A DNA stretch of 64,000 bases from Haematobia irritans (GCF_050003625.1 NC_134401.1:91304852-91368851), one strand, 5' to 3'. Positions 9,440 to 22,618 are shown, counted from the stretch's first letter. Program-made: numbers and translations. Notes: a model not told the origin generated them from the sequence alone.

Positions 9440-11502
9440 TTTATACCCTCCACCATAGGATGGGGGTATATTAACTTTGTCATTCCGTTTGTAACACATC
9501 GAAATATTGCTCTAAGACCCATTAAAGTATATATATTCTGGATCGTGGTGAAATTCTGAGTCGATCTAAGCATGTCCGTCCGTCCGTCCGTCTGTCCGTC
9601 TGTCCGTCCGTCCGTCTGTCCGTCTGTCCGGCTGTCCGTCCGTCTGTGGAAATCACGCTAACTTCCGAACGAAACAAGCTATCGACTTGAAACTTGGCAC
9701 AAGTAGTTGTTATTGATGTAGGTCAAATGGTATTGAAAATGGGCCATATCGGACCACGTTTACGTATGGCCCCCATATAAACCGATCCCCAAATTTGGCT
9801 TGGGGAGCCTCCCGGAGCAGCAAAATTCATCCGATCCGGTTGAAATTTGGTACGTGGTCTTAGTATACGGTCTCTAACAACCATGCAAAAATTGGTCCAT
9901 ATCGGTCCATAATTATATATAGCCCCCATATAAACCGATCCCCAGATTTGACTTCCGGAGCCTCTTGGAGGGGCAAAATTCATCCGATCCGATTGAAATT
10001 TGGTACCTGATGTTAGTATATGGTCTCTAACAACCATGCAAAAAGTGGTCCATATCGGTCCATAATTATATATAGCTCCCATATAAACCGATCCCCAGAT
10101 TTGACCACCGGAGCCTCTTGGAGGAGCAAAATTCATCCGATCCGGTTGAAATTTAGTACGTGGTCTTAGTATACGGTTTTTAACAACCATGCAAAAATTG
10201 GTCCATATCGGTCCATAATTATATATAGCTCCCATATAAACCGATCCCCAGATTTGACCACCGGAGCCTCTTGGAGGAGCAAAATTCATCCGATCCGGTT
10301 GAAAGTTAGTACGTGGTCTTAGTATACGGTTTGTAACAACGATGCAAAAATTGGTCCATATCGGTCCATAATTATATATAGTTCCCATATAAACCGTCCC
10401 CAGATTTGACGTCCGGAACCCCTTGGAGGAGCAAAAGTCATCCGATACGGTTGAAAATTGGTACATTTTGTCAATATATGGCCTCTAACAGCCATGTAAA
10501 AATTGGTCCATATCGGTCTTTAGTTATATATAGCCAATGACTTATTACACAAAAATTGGTCCATATCGCCAAAAATAATCTACCAAAACTTTATTTCCAT
10601 AGAAAATTTTGTAAAAATTTTATTACTATAGAAAGTTTTGTCAAAATTTCATTTCTATAGAAAGTTTTGTCAAAAGTTTATTTCTATACAAATGTTTGTC
10701 AAAATTTTATTTCCATAGAAAATTTTGTCAAAAATTTATTTCTATAGAAAATTTTGTAATCTACCAAAACTTTATTTCCATAGAAAATTTTGTCAAATTT
10801 TATTACTATAGAAAGTTTTGTTAAAATTTCATTTCTATAGAAAGTTTTGTCAAAAGTTTATTTCTATAGAAATGTTTGTCAAAATTTTATTTCTATAGAA
10901 AATTTTGTCAACATTTTATTTCTATACAAAATTTAGTCAAAATTTCATTTCTATACAAAATTTTGTCAACATTTTATTTCTATAGAAATTTTTGTCAAAA
11001 TTGTATTGCTATAGAAAATTTTGTCAACATTTTACTTCCATAGAAAATTTTGTCAACATTTTACTTCCATAGAAAATTTTGTCAACATTTTATTTCTATA
11101 GAAAATTTTGTCAAGTTTTTATTTCTATAGAAAATTTTGTCAAATTTTTATTTCTATAGAAAATTTTGTCAAAATTTTATTTCTATAGAAAATTTTTTCA
11201 AGGTTTCATTTCTATAGAAAATTTTGTCAAAATTTTATTTCTATAGAAAATTTTGTCAAACTAGGTTATATACGTATTTAATCGGCCTTTTTTTGTTTAA
11301 TATATACCCCGTATGGGCTAACTTACAATTTAGAAGACAGTGTTAAAAAGTGTTACGATACCTTGCCATCGGCAAGTGTTATCGGAACCCAAGTAATTCG
11401 ATTGTGGATGACAGCCTTTCGTAGAAGTTCCTACGCAATCCATGGTGGAGGGTACATAAGATTCGGCCTGGCCGAACTTACGGCCGTATATACTTGTTTA
11501 AA
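9440..11502 (-). mobile_element. HINE-A copy b with internal minisatellite
   Basis: Minus orientation: the AACAAGTATATACGGCCGTA end is at 11502, and the terminal hairpin ATACCCTCCACCATAGGATG is at about 9443. A GTCY tract lies at 9572-9646, and 153-bp units fill 9760-10530. A 29-bp minisatellite (10565-11260) sits between the units and the 5' block. The 247-aa minus-strand open frame is a repeat artefact. Confidence 0.85.
10565..11260 (-). repeat. 29-bp minisatellite inside HINE-A copy b
   Basis: Tandem TTTCTATAGAAAATTTTGTC units. A higher-order duplication of about 182 bp is visible: AATCTACCAAAACTTTATTT occurs at 10576 and again at 10758, with the same unit variants following both. Confidence 0.9.
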
Positions 11503-12060
11503 ACTCTTGACGTTGATTTGCTCAACAACAGTGCGATGAAGCTCCGCCAAAGACCAGTGTTTATCGGTTGTATTGTGAATTCAAGCAAGATCATAGTTCA
11601 ATTCAAGATGAATTTCGTGAAGGTCGTCCAAAATCAGTTGTTGGTCCGGAGAGCATTGATGCTAAATTATAACTAATATTGCAAGATCGTCATGGGGATC
11701 CCATGATGATCGTGAGATTGAGATAATCTTAGTCATTAGGGGAACCAGCATAAATTCTATATTGTGTGACTATTTGACAATTGTTTTTCGCGTTGGATTC
11801 TACAGAATTTGTCAATGGGTCAAAAACATAGAACTCATGTCGATTGGTCGAAAGAAATGCTCCAAAAATACTATCGTGGCGCTGTGAAAGACGTCTTTGA
11901 CATCGTGACAGGTGATGAATCGTGGATTTACGCGATAGTACACAACAGTCGAAAATTCAACACCCGAAGAAGCAGTTGATGCGTTCTGACTGCATGTTTT
12001 GGAGATGCCTCAGTCATAGTGGTAAAAGTGCTTCAACAATTGATTTAAACGCATGAAAAA
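11503..12060 (+). pseudogene. Mariner transposase pseudogene
   Basis: Peptides in shifting frames include EFREGRPKSVVGPESIDA (from the N-terminal DNA-binding half) and THVDWSKEMLQKY followed by DIVTGDESWIYA, which holds the first catalytic aspartate of mariner DDD transposases. Later frames carry only fragments, and I see no second or third aspartate region. The left end is cut by HINE-A copy b. Several stops and frameshifts make it inactive. The mellifera-like subfamily assignment is only an impression. Confidence 0.75.
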
Positions 12061-13754
12061 ATGTAGTTATGTATGGACAATATTTTGAAAAACAATAAAG
12101 CGCGATGATTAATATTTGTTTTTGTTCTCTAATCCCGAAATATTTTATATTTCGGTTTGCCTAACAGATGCGTGACACTTTACTTATTACGTTAATTGAA
12201 ATTTGATCCGTTTTCGTTACAGAAGTATCAGAGCTTCATAAATTTTTCGTGGAAAACAAAACGAAATGTTCCTCTTCACTCATTAATTCCTGCGAAAACA
12301 AACATGGTACATTGTCAATATCCTGTTTAGATGTTTTTGTCGTGTCAACAAAATGTTTCAAAGTTGTATTTTTCGATATGTTTCCTTTGACTGGGTATCA
12401 CACTGTCAGCTATGCCTACAAACAAATTTGTCTTGTCGTCAGGTAGGAGTTCAATAAACTGCCATATTAAAGACTTCATCAGAAATATTGAATAGTCATG
12501 GTCTTATCGGGAAGACACGAAGACAATCAAAATGTCAACTTACAATGGCGTGCAAAAACTGTGTTAAAGAGCTGTAACCATTACAAGAAGATTCTCACCC
12601 TCATTCACGTCTCTTGGTTCTTGTTTTGAGGAACTGCTTCAATTAGAGAGGAAGGAAACCTACTCAATGCTCTTGGCATAAGACAAAGTTTATCGTTATA
12701 TCCTTATTGAGAAATTGATGAGGATATAGCAAAACAATACAAAACTCAAAGAAGGGAGGCTGAATTAATATAACCATGGATATTTTGTTCTATTTATCGC
12801 CATAAATTTCGCATTATTGACACCGCACATCAATGTCGACACGTCAACGAAAACGTTGACTACGTTGGCAAGAGGACAGACACAGCTACGACATCGATGG
12901 GAAAAACATCAAATATCAAGAGCATCCAGTTTAACAATGTCATCATTATCATGGTTATCCCAAGTCCGCTCCAATGTAAGTTGGATTTGTAACACGCTAC
13001 CACCACTGCCACAACCAATAGCCGTCATATATCCCCCATAATAACCACGAATGTACACTTGCCATCAACATCATAACAAGAGAACCCAACCACTCCTCTA
13101 CAGCCTACTCGGAAAGACTGCATCACAATGGAGAACCACAAATCGAATGAATGTTTCTGACAATTCAGGACCAGGAGAATGCAAAGGAATGAAACGAAAA
13201 CGATGGTTCTATGTGACATGTACGCAAATATTCGCAGAATATGTCTCACACAGACACGAACACAAATACATGCTAAACAGAGTTTGAAAGAGGATAAGCC
13301 AAGGGAAGTTTGTGTGTGTATTCCAGTTATCACAGACATGACAAGGATATGTTTACGTTTAGATCGCCAGTTTAATAAGGGACAATAACGTAGCTGTGGC
13401 AGCTGTGGAGCACAACATCAGCATCAGTAACCATAATTCGAAAAACTGTTATGTTAGTGATTCAAAAAGGGGGTTGTGATGTCAATTGCCGATATGGAAA
13501 TATGTAGTGGGACCGAATTTTGTTAGATGAACATTTTCGTAGAATTGTGATATTGACAACATGTTCATTTTAACAATATCACAAATCTATGAAGAGCAAA
13601 AAATAAATTAAGAAACAACCACATGAATTAAAATGCTTTACACAAAAGGATAAAAAAAGAAGAACAATAACAAAGAATCGAGCAAGCCTCCTTGATAATT
13701 CTTCTGTGAATATCCTTAATAACACAAAAAATCACTCCATTTTGAAAACTATTT
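12061..13754. other. Unassigned; includes a less AT-rich patch
   Basis: No recognised gene. The stretch 12820-13300 is richer in C and G than its surroundings and has overlapping 60-100-codon frames on both strands, none with a recognisable domain. It could be single-copy host DNA, a non-coding exon or an old unknown repeat. Confidence 0.4.
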
Positions 13755-14490
13755 TGAGAGGTTAGAGACAAAATTTTATTTTTATCCACATATTTTGTCA
13801 AACATTTATTGCTATAGAAAATTTTGTCAAAATTTTATTTCTATAGGAAATTTTGTCAAAATTGTATTTCTATAGAAATTTTTATCAAAATTTTATTTGT
13901 AAAGAAAAAGTTGTCCACATTTTATTTCTATAGAAAATTTTCTAAAAATTTTAGTTCCAAAGAAAATTTTGTCCAAATTTTATTTCTATAGAAAATTTTG
14001 TCCAAATTTTATTTCTTTAGAAAATTTTCTCTAAATTTATTTCTATAGAATTTTTTTTTGCTAAATTATTCTATTTCTATTCAAATATTATTTCTATTCA
14101 AAATTTTGTAATTGTCTGAAAAAAATTGTTAAAATTTTATTTCTATAGAAAATTTTGTCAAAATTGTATTTCTATAGAAAATTTTGTCAAAATTTTATTT
14201 CTATAGAAAATTTTGTCAAAATTTTATTTCTATAGAAAATTTTGTCAAAATTTTATTTCTATAGAAAATTTTGTCAAAATTTTATTTCTATAGAAAATTT
14301 CGTCAAAATTTTACCCTATAGACAATTTTATCAACATTTTATCTCTATAGAAAATTTTGTCAACATTTTATTTCTATAGAAAATGTTGTCTAAATTTTTA
14401 TTTCTATAGAAAATTTTCTCAAAATTGTTATTTCTATAGAAAATTTTCGCAAACTTCTATTTCTATAGAAAATTTTCTCAAAATTTTTGT
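13755..14490 (+). repeat. 29-bp minisatellite block 2
   Basis: Units of TTTCTATAGAAAATTTTGTC plus AAAATTTTA. A very regular core lies at about 14165-14300, where consecutive units are nearly identical at 29-bp spacing; the flanks are more diverged. Confidence 0.92.
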
Positions 14491-14605
14491 CTGCTGTTGT
14501 TTGATAGTTGACCTTTAAATTGTTAATTATATTTGTTTAGTTCGGCTCGAGGTCATGTGAATAAAAACAGATATTGTTGTTATTCTGATTTGTAATATTT
14601 ATTTA

Positions 14606-14800
14606 CCCAGCAAAAAAGAGCTTCCAAAAAAGTAGTTTGGATCCCCAATCTGTGAAGTAGTACAAAGTTGGATTATCTCCAATGAATTTTACACGGGGTT
14701 GTCATGGGACGGAAGTACTCCATTTTTGGATCCTTTGCATTGCTTTAGAAGTTGTGCCCTGGAAGTTAATTTGAATGAAGGAATTTAAAAAGCAAAAAAA
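14606..14800 (-). mobile_element. TIR element M1, partial copy
   Basis: Starts CCCAGCAAAAAAGAG next to a TA and, read on the minus strand, follows the right part of M1 (the TTCCGTCCCATGACAA and GCACAACTTC landmarks). The opposite terminus could not be located. Confidence 0.6.
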
Positions 14801-14887
14801 TAAAAATTTTTCAACCAATTTAACTTTTTTCATCAAACTGTTTTATTACACTATTATTTTCCTACTATCTAATTTTAATAATTTGAA

Positions 14888-14978
14888 AAACTTTTTTGCT
14901 CCGACCAGGGTTTGAACTTGGGTTTGCTGGCACCATAACACAAAGCCTTAGCACACTAAGCCACAAACGCCATTGAAT
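14888..14978 (-). other. tRNA-like (SINE-type) promoter module
   Basis: On the minus strand TGGCTTAGTG (14954-14963) fits an RNA polymerase III A box. AGTTCAAACCC (14908-14918) is one mismatch from the B-box consensus. The spacing is tRNA-like, but no clean acceptor stem was found. This is likely a tRNA-derived SINE fragment rather than a functional tRNA. Further B-box-like GGTTCAAAT stretches occur on the plus strand near 15103 and 15319. Confidence 0.5.
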
Positions 14979-15429
14979 ATAAAGCGTCGAAAGGTCAATT
15001 CAAATGTGTGTGATATGATCGTAATACGACACCAAGGAATAACGTTCTAATTGCTTCCCGAGATGTTCTTTATTAGTATGAACGGAAAAATAAGAAACGC
15101 AGGTTCAAATCACACCAGCGGCAATTTGTTATCAAATATTTTTCTAAAAAATATTTTTTTTTTAATGTTATGCATCGTTTTTATTTTTTATTTTCGGAAT
15201 ATATTTGCGTATAAATATATTTTTTCCATTAAAAATCAACAAAAAAATTAGAAATTCTCGTAATTTGCAAAACCCTCTCAAAAGAACTTCCATGGAAGCG
15301 AAAAGTCAAACGGCACAGGTTCAAATTCCAGCGGGGATGAAATTTATTTATTATTATTATTATTTTTTTTTTACTAATTTTCTATTTTTTTCTATTTTTT
15401 TATTAGTTTTCTATTTTTTTTTGTAAAAT
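14979..15429. other. AT-rich, low-complexity interval
   Basis: Mostly T-rich sequence with two pieces resembling M1 (GATGTTCTTTATTAGTATGA near 15062, AAAGAACTTCC near 15282). No gene was recognised. Confidence 0.4.
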
Positions 15430-16101
15430 CACGTACCAAATTTAAACTGAATCAGATGAATTTTGGTCTTCCAAGAGGATCCGGAAGTCAAATCTGGTGA
15501 TCGGTTTATATGGGGGCTATATATAATTATGGACTGATATGGACCAATTTTTGCATGGTCATTAGAGACCATATACTAACATCATGTACCAAATTTCAGC
15601 CGGATCGGATGAAATTTGCTTATCTTAGAGGCTCGGCAAGCCAAATCGGGTGATCGGTTTATATGGGGGCTATATATAATTATGGACCGATAAGGACCAA
15701 TTTTTGCATGGTTGTTAGAGACCATATACTAACACCATATACCAAATTTCAGCCGGGTCGGATGAAATTTGCTTCTCTTAGAGGCCTCGCAAGCCAAATT
15801 TGGGGGTCCGTTTATATGAGGGCTATACGTAAAAGTGGACCGATGTGGCCCATTTGCAATACCATTCGACCTACATCAATAACAACTACTTGAGCCAAGT
15901 TTCAAGTCGATAGCTCGTTTCGTTCGGAAGTTAGCGTGATTTCAACAGACGGACGGACGGACGGACATGCTCAGATCGACTCAGACTTTCACCACGACCC
16001 AGAATATATATACTTTATGGGGTCTTAGATCAATATTTCGATGTGTTACAAACGGAATGACAAAGTTAATGTACCCCCCATCCTATGGTGGAGGGTATAA
16101 C
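15430..16101 (+). mobile_element. HINE-A copy c, 5'-truncated
   Basis: Begins within a 153-bp unit and proceeds through two more units, the CGATAGCTCGTTTCGTTCGG block, a short GACG tract at 15950-15967 and the terminal hairpin TCCTATGGTGGAGGGTATAA. The 5' palindrome block is absent. Confidence 0.85.
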
Positions 16102-16144
16102 AAGGGTTGAACCTGGGATGGGTAAAAATATACAATAATTCGAG

Positions 16145-17235
16145 ACATCTCCGATGCTCCGATTTCTATTGAACATTTTATAGAATTTTATTTCTAAATA
16201 TTTATTTCTTGAAAATTTAGTTAAAATTTTATTCTTATAGCAAATTTGGCAAGAATTCATTTCTATAGAAAAATTTGTCAAAATTTTATTTCCATAGAAA
16301 AATTTGCTAAAATCAGTGTAAAACAGAGTGTGAAGCTGTGCACACCAGAATAAATCCTTGAAAACGGCTTTGACGAAGTCAACCGAAATATTGGAAATAA
16401 AACTTAAATAAAAACATCAATCCTATGTTTTTTAATCGACCTATAGCCGAAACTATGATCACTATTGCTTAAAAATAAAATAAAAAGGTCAACGATAATC
16501 AATCAGAAATATAAAATTTATTTTCTATAGAAAATTTTCTCACAATTTATTTCTTTAGACATTTTTTTTTTAATTTTAATTTTACTGAAAGTTATGTCAA
16601 AATTTTATTTCTATAGAAAATTCTGTCAAAATTTTTTCATCTATAGAAAATTTTGTCAAAATTTTATTTCTATAAAAAATTTTGTCAAAATTCTATTTCT
16701 ATAGAATATTTGGTCAATTTTATTTCTATATTCAATTTTCTCAATATTTCATTGCCAAAGGACATTTTCTCAAAAATTTTATTTCCATAGAAAATTTTCT
16801 CAAAATTAATTTTTAAAGAAAAACTTTTTAAATTTTCATTTCTATTCAAAATGTTCTTTATATAAGAAATTTTGTCAACATTTCATTTCTATAGGAAATT
16901 TTGACAAAATTTAATTTTTTATAAAAAAATTTGTCAAAGTTTTATTTCTATAGAAATTTTTCTCAAAATTTTATTTCTATAGAAAATTTTGTCAAAATTT
17001 TATTTCTATGTAAAATTTTGTCAACATATTATTTCTGTAGAAAATTTTGTCAAAAATTTATTTCTATAGAAAATTTTGTCAACGTTTCCCTATAGAAAAT
17101 TTTATCAACATTTTATTTCTATAGAAAATTTTGTCTAAAACCAAAACTTTGCATCTATAGGAAATTTTCTCAAAATGATATTTCTATTGAAAATTTTGTC
17201 AAAATTGTATTTATACATATAATGTTGTCAATTGA
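16145..17235 (+). repeat. 29-bp minisatellite block 3, degenerate and interrupted
   Basis: Diverged units at 16145-16320 and 16495-17235 are separated by about 170 bp of non-repeat sequence. Many units have lost the CTATAG core, so the block is older than block 2. Confidence 0.85.
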
Positions 17236-17390
17236 TTCTCGAGAGAAATGTGGTTTTCGTGTAATTCGGAGAGAATGTACAAAAAACAACAATCTTCTTC
17301 TTATGAAAAAATTATGGTATTTAATTTATCTAATGTACAATTTCATTATAATTATGAAGTTTTTCTTTTATGTATAAAATTTCTTCTTCA

Positions 17391-18058
17391 CACTCAAAAA
17401 TAGTTTTCTTAGATCTAAAGATTTCGACCTTCCTATAAGGATTTTGGTATTAATTCCGAACAAAAGATGCGGCTTCTATAAAATAAAGATATTTTTAGCT
17501 ATCTTTTTGGCTTTAAATCTAGGATTAATAAAATTAAAATTAGGATATAAATAGATCTCATTTAGCGAAATTTCATAGATTTCATGTATCCATTTTAAAC
17601 CTTAAATATGTTATTTTAGTTCAAAACACAACTTTAAACCAAAGATTCTTAATCCTCAAAATAAGTCATAGCCTATTTGAAGAGTTTTTATCTTAAAACT
17701 AAAGATTCAAGATTTCAGTTAATTTGAGGACGATTTCTTAAAATCAAAAATGTGTTTCTTTACTTTAAGTAAATTGGCCTTAAGGCAAACACATACGATT
17801 TAATTTATTTATTTATGCAGTCTTTGAATAAATTACAATATACTCCTTACTGACTTGCAAGTATACATTGTAGAATACATTTTAATGGATAGAACCAAAA
17901 TGTGTGCCCTAAATTTAATATATATATTTTTTAAATAATGGTTATAAACTTTCTTTTAATTAAAATTTCATATTTTAAAAGGAAGTTTTCCCTAATATTG
18001 TGCATCCTAAAATTTTGGTTGCGTAATCTTTAATACTATGTAAATATTTTTTTCAGTG
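17391..18058. mobile_element. Possible TIR element M3
   Basis: CACTCAAAAATAG at 17391 and the complement of CACTGAAAAAAATATTT ending at 18058 form a short imperfect inverted pair, with CA on both outer sides. The interior is AT-rich and non-coding. The termini resemble those of M4, M5 and M7, but the pair is short enough to be coincidence. Confidence 0.35.
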
Positions 18059-20029
18059 CATGTACTACAATAACATGTCTTTGTTATTCCGTCTTTGAAT
18101 GTGAAAGTTTTCCGCTTTCATTTACCAAACTCCAAGTCTTTTGAATTTCGAATTTGTTGCATGAGTCATAAGACCATAAAGTAGTCCTTCACAAAATTTT
18201 TGGTCATTGTCATGTACTTTGTTAGTCTATTCTTAAATATGGACATATTGCTGCACAAGTGAATAGAAAAACACACACAAAAGACTATATGAATTTTTTT
18301 TGTTACTTCATGTCCAAAATTTATTCCAGTTCATGATATTTGTTAAGGTCTTTGCTTTTATCCTTTTTCGCAATATTGCCAAAAGGGTTCTAGGACAAAA
18401 AAGACAAAAAAGAAAAAGAGGAAACATTATCACAAGCAACAAAAATCAATAATTCTCAAGTTTACAAAAAAAAAGGGAAAATATCGTCCACCTACACTCA
18501 CTCGATGAAATATGAGAAGGTAGATCAAGTGGAGTTTCAATGCGGCCATATTGAATTAAAAATTTCATTTTTGTTCTCTCTACTTTGGAAGTCTTCATTG
18601 AATCAGAATGTGCATGTATTGGTTCTTTCCTTGTGTTTGTATGGTGGATGATTTTTGTAAAGGTGTAGGCTAAAGTAACACGAACATACAACCGTAGAAT
18701 ATTCCTTAAGGGTATTTCTGTGTATATGGGAAAAATGACCATTAACATAAGGTTACTGTTAGGCTACAAAATTTCTCATTTAATTTTGTAAAGATTTCAC
18801 TTAATGATATTTTACCCTCAATAGCAAGGGAACAGTAAATATATACGGTTGGATTTGCATAAAAATGTACCTACCAGAGAGTAAGGTCCTAGACCGTATA
18901 GACACTCAAAAAACAGACCAGAACCCACCAGGAAATATATATTTTGTTTTAGTTTATTTTTAAAGATTTTTTTTTAAGAAATTTTCCCCAACGAATTTTT
19001 CTTTATTCTAAATATGTCTCAAAAATTTTAATTAACTTGCCAGTAAAATTTCAAAGACGTTGCTAATAAAATTTAAAAAAAGAAGTTTTTCGTAATATTC
19101 TCAAAAAATAATAAAAATGAACTACAGAGTGGTTAAAATGTTATTGATCTAGCGACTAAGATTTTTTCTTTATTTTTAGTTAATTTTTACTTTCCGAAAG
19201 TGATGCATATTGTAAATGGTAGTTAAAAATCAAAAAAAGTCAGAACATTTTAGGTAATTTAATTATTCTCAAAATTTTGAATACAATTTAGTTCAATTTT
19301 CGTAGGAGACAGTTCATTTTTCCCATAACATAGTTCACTTGCATTGTGTGTAAATTCAAAAAAAGTTAATTTAGAATGTATTGTATTGCATAGTTCTATA
19401 TTAAATTTTTACTACGAAACTAAAAGCGCTTGATGTCAATGAACTCGAATGTGGTTTTAGTATAAAAATGTTTTCAATTTAGGCAAAAAAAAATATTTCA
19501 CAAGTCACAGTAATTTTGTGTCACGAACTCGCTTCTTTGTTGAAAAAAGGTCTTTAAAAGCGACAAAATGAAACCATCGAATAGAATTTTTAAGGCCATC
19601 TTAGTCCATGAAATATTTACCATTTACACCCCACTGGGTGTTGTTACAATATCCTGCAATGCAATTCTAGCAAAGATGACGATACTGTATGTGTATGTGT
19701 GTGTGTGTGGATTTGTGTATTTGCTAAATTTAAGTATGAAAATATTTATTTTAACAATGCTCAGCTTGCATTTGTTTTCCTACATCGACAAATTGAGCTA
19801 CAAATATTCCATAATAAATTTTTTGCACGTTCCTGCAATACCATGAACATATTTCCCCCGCAACATCTCGAATCTCTTCTAAAGACAGAATGCAATGATA
19901 TTTTGTGAATACACTCGAAATATCATAGACAAATTTACAGTTTATGTATGTAAAGAAATATCACTTTTTTAACAGGTGTCTAAATGATCTGAAATTTGAA
20001 TCTGAGTATTGGACTATAACGGGGCTATA
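18059..20029. other. Unassigned AT-rich sequence
   Basis: No recognised gene or repeat terminus. ACACTCAAAAAACAGACC near 18901 resembles the start of the short repeat at 40439. A TG microsatellite occurs near 19689-19711. Confidence 0.4.
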
Positions 20030-20367
20030 CACGCAAAGAAAAAAGAAACGTTTGGAAAACGTTTACCGAAAACGTTTTTCGTTTGTTAGAGTTTTTTGAA
20101 TTTCTTCGAAAATGTTAAACTTTTATCACCAAAAAGATCGGTTGTTACAAAATATTTTTGAACCAACAACACAGTTCATTTCGTTTATATCAAGCACTGT
20201 TCTTTTCTGACAAGGCGGACGTAGCAACCACTGTTGCACGCTGCCCAACTACATGTATGTTTCTGTTAAATAAAATTTGTTTAATCGGCTCGTGGGCGCC
20301 GCAAGCTATGCTATATAAATATAACTTATATGGATAATTGTCTAGTGGTGACAATAACAACTACGTA

Positions 20368-20900
20368 CACAGAAAAAAATATCACCAAAATATTTCCAAT
20401 TAAAAAGTTAATTGAAGTTGAAAATTTTTTCAATTAATAAATTAATTGATACAATTAACTTTTTAATCATGATAGAAACATTACGTTAATTAAGTCAATG
20501 ATTGAAAATTTTAAAATTTTTAATTAAAAAATTAATTGATACAATTAACTTTTTAATCTAATTCGGAAGACTAATTAAAAATGTATTTCAAACAATCATT
20601 TGTTAATCCAAATAAAAACTCTAAGCCAATTCAGAAAGTAATTAAAAATAGTTACCTTTTTTAATTAATAAATTAATTGAGTTTTGCAATCAACATCAAT
20701 TAAATTTTTGATTGAATCAATTAAAAAATTAATTGAAATTTCCTGAAAAAAATCAATTAATTTTTTAATCAAAAATTTTTTCTATGCCCAATTAAAACTG
20801 TGATTGATACTATCATTTTCGTGATTGAAGACATTTCAATTAAAAAATTAATTGGATCAATTAATTTGGTGATTGAATCAGAAAAAAAAATTTTTGTGTG
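20368..20900. mobile_element. TIR element M5 nested in M4
   Basis: 533 bp between CACAGAAAAAAATATCACC and TTTTTGTGTG, with TA at 20366-20367 and 20901-20902. Copy 2 of M4 lacks the insert, which confirms the boundaries. The interior repeats an AATTAAAAAATTAATTG motif many times in both orientations. It is non-coding. Confidence 0.8.
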
Positions 20901-20975
20901 TAGCCCAGTGGATAGTGTGTTGGCTTACAAATTGTATCATCCGCGATTCGATTCCCCGTCCTGGCGAAAGGTAAA
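20901..20975 (+). other. tRNA-like module in M4 copy 1
   Basis: TAGCCCAGTGG at 20901-20911 fits the A box and GATTCGATTCC downstream is one mismatch from the B box. It is homologous to 25929-26003. It lacks convincing acceptor pairing, so it is not called as a tRNA gene. Confidence 0.55.
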
Positions 20976-22034
20976 TTTAAAAAAAAAATAGAAAATCGAA
21001 TAATTTCTTCTATACTGTTTGTATTGCAGAAAAAGGTGCTAAGAACTAAAAAACTTCGTGGAAGAGAGAAAGATGTGAGGGAAAATGAAATTAGCCAAAA
21101 AAGTTTTTTTTTTTTGAGTTAGTCTTTGTGAAATTGTTTTTACATCCTGGAAAAGAATAAGTGTTTATCACAAAAAGAATATACTTTTTTTTTCAAATAA
21201 ACTTCCTTCAAGCAAATGAGAAACTAACTTTGATTGTCTAAAATTTCGTTTGGGAGGAATGTATTATTTTTTATACCCTAAACCACATAGTGTTCAGGGT
21301 ATAATAAGTTTGATCGGCCAAAAAATGTGCCTACCAGAAATATTGATTTTAGACCCCATAAAATATATACCGATCGACTCAGAATCACCTCCTGAGTCGA
21401 TCTAGCGCTTGGTGTCCGTCCGTCCGTCTGTCCATGTATTTCTTGTTCACAGGATTCCGGTCGCAATTATTAACCGATTTTGATGAAATTTTTTACAGGG
21501 TGTTTTTTGGGCACAAGGACGAACGCTATTGAATTTGGAAGAAATCGGATCAAATTTAGATACAGCTCCCATATATATGTATCGCCCGATTTCGACAAAT
21601 GGGGTCACGTTGCGCGTTTTTTCAAACGGATCGTCACCAAATTTTGCACATAGTAATCTTTTTCATCGCCCTTCAAGTCTGCAAAATTTCATCCAAATCG
21701 GTTCAGATTTAGATATAGCTCTCATATATATGCATCGCCCGATTTTCCCAAATTTGGCCACAAAACCTTTATTTATCAACCGATCGTACTCAAAGTTGGC
21801 TAAATATAATCTTCTATAGCACTAACTATATGTGCAAAAAATCATCGAAATCGGTTCCGATTTAGCTATAGCTCCCATATATATGTACCGCCCAATTTTT
21901 CTAAATTTGGTCATAAAACCTTTATTTATCAACCGATCTTACCGAAATTTGGCTAAATGTAGTATTCTATAGCACTAACTATATTTGCAAAAAATCATCG
22001 AAATCGGTTCAGATTTAGATATAGCTCCCATAGG

Positions 22035-22556
22035 AACATACCGGGGAACTGTGAAGCAGATGTGTTAGCAAGGCTAGGAACTACCTTACATATTCCAGGG
22101 GAACTAGAATCTGTTGGTATGCCTCTGGCCACCTGCAAGCTCTTACTGCGTGAGAAGGCTGTTATGATGGCCAATATTCGATGGAAAAATTGCAAGGGTT
22201 GTAACGATACCAAGCAAATATGGCCCCATTTAAACTTAAACCGCACACTAGATATGCTAGTGTTCTCAAGGCGTCAGATAGCACTCCTAATATCTGCTAT
22301 AACGGGTCGCTGCCTGATAGGCGAATTTGCAAAAACTATAGGTGCGAAGTATAATGACTATTGTATAAGCTGTCATGACGTGGAGGAAAAGGAATCAATT
22401 AAACACCTCTTGTGTGAGTGTCCTGCTTTTTGTGTAAGGCGTAAGCGAATTTTAGGAGCATATAGCTTTAGATTACTGGCTGACCTGGAAAACGTTAACT
22501 TAAGCAGTTTGTTAATGTTTTTGGAGCAATCTGGTTGGTTCCACAAAAGTAAATAA
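22035..22556 (+). pseudogene. LINE ORF2 C-terminus (RNase H end and zinc knuckle)
   Basis: The open frame begins NIPGNCEADVLARLGT, the last conserved block of LINE-type RNase H (GNxxAD with the final catalytic Asp). A linker follows, then TGRCLIGEF and a CCHC-like motif: C-x2-C in YCISCHD, then H and C in KHLLCECP. This arrangement suits RNase H-bearing non-LTR groups such as LOA or I. The frame is open to its stop but is only the last part of the protein. In intact elements the region removes template RNA and binds nucleic acid. The subgroup is uncertain. Confidence 0.75.
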
Positions 22557-22618
22557 TGGAGAAGGTTCAGTGGTTAAGACTAGAAGTGCCCATATGTAAT
22601 AGGGACTTTTAGTTAAAT

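Larger units (their letters stand above)
20030..21268 (+). mobile_element. TIR element M4 copy 1, interrupted
   Basis: Starts CACGCAAAGAAAAAAG after TA and follows the complete copy at 25391-26324, including CGTGGGCGCCGCAAGCTATG and the tRNA-like module. It is split by M5 (20368-20900). Its right terminus is missing where HINE-B copy A begins. The minus-strand tRNA-like module of copy 2 survives only as a remnant near 20210-20250. Confidence 0.75.

Noticed and set aside
21278..21466. Two short frames starting MRPESCEQ (also 46822-47010) as a conserved gene
   Set aside because: They are the translated GTCY and terminal block of the two HINE-B copies.
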